From JABFRJ01 sp033812735 (GTDB lineage: Bacteria; Pseudomonadota; Alphaproteobacteria; Rhizobiales; Hyphomicrobiaceae), in the NCBI GenBank assembly GCA_033812735.1, contig JAPXTA010000206.1, forward strand, positions 1-5,942: DNA of 5,942 bases. Reading direction: 5' to 3'. Position 1 is the stretch's first letter. Each line of letters starts with the position of its first letter. Positions 4,604-5,942 of this stretch are shown piece by piece. A program made the translations under genes and the position numbers. The notes under the pieces are model-generated. The model saw only the letters and a program-made list of their open reading frames with translations, did no database searches and was not told the origin of the DNA.

Positions 4604-5942
4604 TCACGAACGCTTGGCCGGCTGCACTTTGGGCGCGGCCTGATCGCCATCGTCGACCGGGATCATTACGCCCGTTACCGAGCGGCGGACATCGAGATGC
4701 TTCTGGGCGGCCGCTTTGATCTGCTCCAACGTCACTTTGGAGATGTCACGCGGCCAGGCATCGATCTGTTCGACCGTGCGGCCGAGGACCGCGCCCCAGC
4801 CGTAACGGCGGGCGAGAGTCGCTTGGTTGTCGGTTTCGTAGATGTATTCGGCAAGGTACGCGCGCTTGGCACGATCGAGTTCTTCGGCAGTGACGCCGTT
4901 GGCTTTGATCTCGGCGAGCACGCCATCGATCGCGGCTTCGACCTTGGCGACATCCTGGCCGTCGGCGATGACGGCGCCGATACCGATCTTGCCGCTATCC
5001 ATTCCGCCGCCCGAATAATAGCCGCTCGCGGATGAGGCGACTTTCTGGTCGACGACCAACGATTGGTAGAGACGGCTGGTCGTGCCCTGTGCCGCGATCT
5101 TCATCAAGAGATCGAGCGCTTCGGCCTCGCCTGGCGCCGCGGTGGTGTAGCTCGGTACGAGGTAGTGGCGCGTGACAGAGGTCTTGCCGGCGCGCGGGTC
5201 CTTGAGTTCGACGCGGACGGGTGCACGGTGCTCCGGTTCGGTGGCGCGGACGCGCGGCTTGATCTCGTGGTTGGCTTTAATCTGGCCGTAGGTTTCGCCG
5301 GCCAGCGTCTTGACCTCTTCGACGGTCACGTCGCCAGCAACGACGAGCACGGCGTTGTTCGGGGCGTAGTATTCTTTGTAGAAGTCGAGCGCGTTTTGGC
5401 GCGACAGCTTGGCGATCTCGTGCATCCAGCCGATGACGGGGACGCCGTAGGGGTGGTTTTTATAGAGGGCGGCCGACATCTGTTCGTCGAGGATGGCCTG
5501 CGGGTTGTTTTCGACGCGCGAGCGGCGTTCCTCGAGGATGACGTTGCGCTCGGTGAGGACTTCCTTTTCGTCGAGGCGCAGATTGATCATGCGATCGGCT
5601 TCCATCGACATGACGGTCTTCAACCGATCCTTGGCGACGCGCTGGAAATAGGCCGTCGCGTCGTGGCTGGTGAACGCGTTGTCGTTGCCGCCGAGGCGGG
5701 AGACGATTTTCGAGAACTCGCCGACCGGGATCTTCTCGGTCGACTTGAACATCAAGTGCTCGAGAAAGTGAGCGATGCCGGATACGCCGCGCTGCTCGTC
5801 CGCGGCGCCAACCTTATACCAGACCATGTGCGTCACGACGGGCGCGCGGCGATCGGGTACGACGATGACTTCCATGCCATTGGCGAGCTTGAACTGGGAG
5901 ACGCGCTCCTGGGCGCGCACGTCCAGTGCCGCGAGTGACTGT
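4604..5942 (-). CDS. M16B family zinc metallopeptidase, catalytic subunit (5' end off the window)
   Basis: The reading frame is open to the right edge; the visible part is about 445 residues and begins QSLAALDVRAQERVSQ. An in-frame GTG at 5918-5920 is available but is probably not the start, because the segment before it resembles the end of a signal peptide (QSLAA), so the true start is likely outside the window. The zinc motif HFLEH is encoded at 5756-5770, and the third ligand is one of the two Glu of ILEERR about 75 residues later. These mark an active inverzincin. The C-terminal half has SRLYQSLVVDQ, but the Arg and Tyr of the usual R/Y pair are replaced by Gln and Ser. It is probably periplasmic, acting with the next gene's product in degrading peptides. 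The enzyme class is firm; the physiological substrate is unknown. Confidence 0.93.
   Translation of the reverse strand, partial: QSLAALDVRAQERVSQFKLANGMEVIVVPDRRAPVVTHMVWYKVGAADEQRGVSGIAHFLEHLMFKSTEKIPVGEFSKIVSRLGGNDNAFTSHDATAYFQRVAKDRLKTVMSMEADRMINLRLDEKEVLTERNVILEERRSRVENNPQAILDEQMSAALYKNHPYGVPVIGWMHEIAKLSRQNALDFYKEYYAPNNAVLVVAGDVTVEEVKTLAGETYGQIKANHEIKPRVRATEPEHRAPVRVELKDPRAGKTSVTRHYLVPSYTTAAPGEAEALDLLMKIAAQGTTSRLYQSLVVDQKVASSASGYYSGGGMDSGKIGIGAVIADGQDVAKVEAAIDGVLAEIKANGVTAEELDRAKRAYLAEYIYETDNQATLARRYGWGAVLGRTVEQIDAWPRDISKVTLEQIKAAAQKHLDVRRSVTGVMIPVDDGDQAAPKVQPAKRS

Noticed and set aside
3700..4719. 339-codon plus-strand open frame opposite the second M16 gene
   Set aside because: Antisense shadow; the minus strand encodes a recognisable M16 protein with signal peptide.
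5063..5938. 291-codon plus-strand open frame opposite the first M16 gene
   Set aside because: Antisense shadow rich in Asp, Val, Gly and Arg; the minus strand holds HFLEH and the full M16 pattern.

Overview
The window looks like chromosomal DNA of a high-GC alphaproteobacterium, most likely of the Hyphomicrobiales (Rhizobiales) type. The basis is roughly 60% GC, the codon usage, a tandem pair of secreted M16B peptidase genes, a proteobacterial-style phosphoglycolate phosphatase, and a sequence matching the alphaproteobacterial CtrA box. The genus cannot be fixed from this sequence alone.

Layout, left to right. (1) Positions 1-149 may hold the 3' end of a rightward gene. Two forward frames are open, so the call is weak. 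(2) Positions 150-916 contain no convincing protein gene. The left part carries a TTAA-N7-TTAA motif (157-171) that matches the CtrA consensus. From about 246 to 801 there is a dense series of stem-loops, several with perfect arms of 8-11 bp. This is the least explained part of the window: it could be a structured non-coding RNA or a cluster of dispersed palindromic repeats. (3) An MFS transporter gene runs leftward (917-2146). (4) A 184-base divergent spacer (2147-2330) carries a perfect 7-bp inverted repeat. (5) gph, phosphoglycolate phosphatase of the HAD superfamily, runs rightward (2331-3023). (6) A 214-base convergent spacer (3024-3237) has several modest inverted repeats but no clear intrinsic terminator. 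(7) Two M16 zinc-peptidase genes run leftward as an operon (3238-4590, and 4604 to beyond the right edge).

The two M16 proteins appear to divide the active site. The upstream protein keeps the zinc motif HFLEH but has lost the C-terminal Arg/Tyr pair. The downstream protein has lost the zinc motif (NFITG at the same place) but keeps the Arg/Tyr-type segment, and it has a clear Sec signal peptide. This is the known arrangement of heterodimeric bacterial M16B peptidases, so the pair probably works as one periplasmic enzyme, with 13 bases between stop and start to keep expression coupled. The MFS transporter and Gph are each transcribed separately and show no evident functional link to the peptidases.

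Long open frames antisense to the MFS and M16 genes are high-GC shadows and are not annotated.
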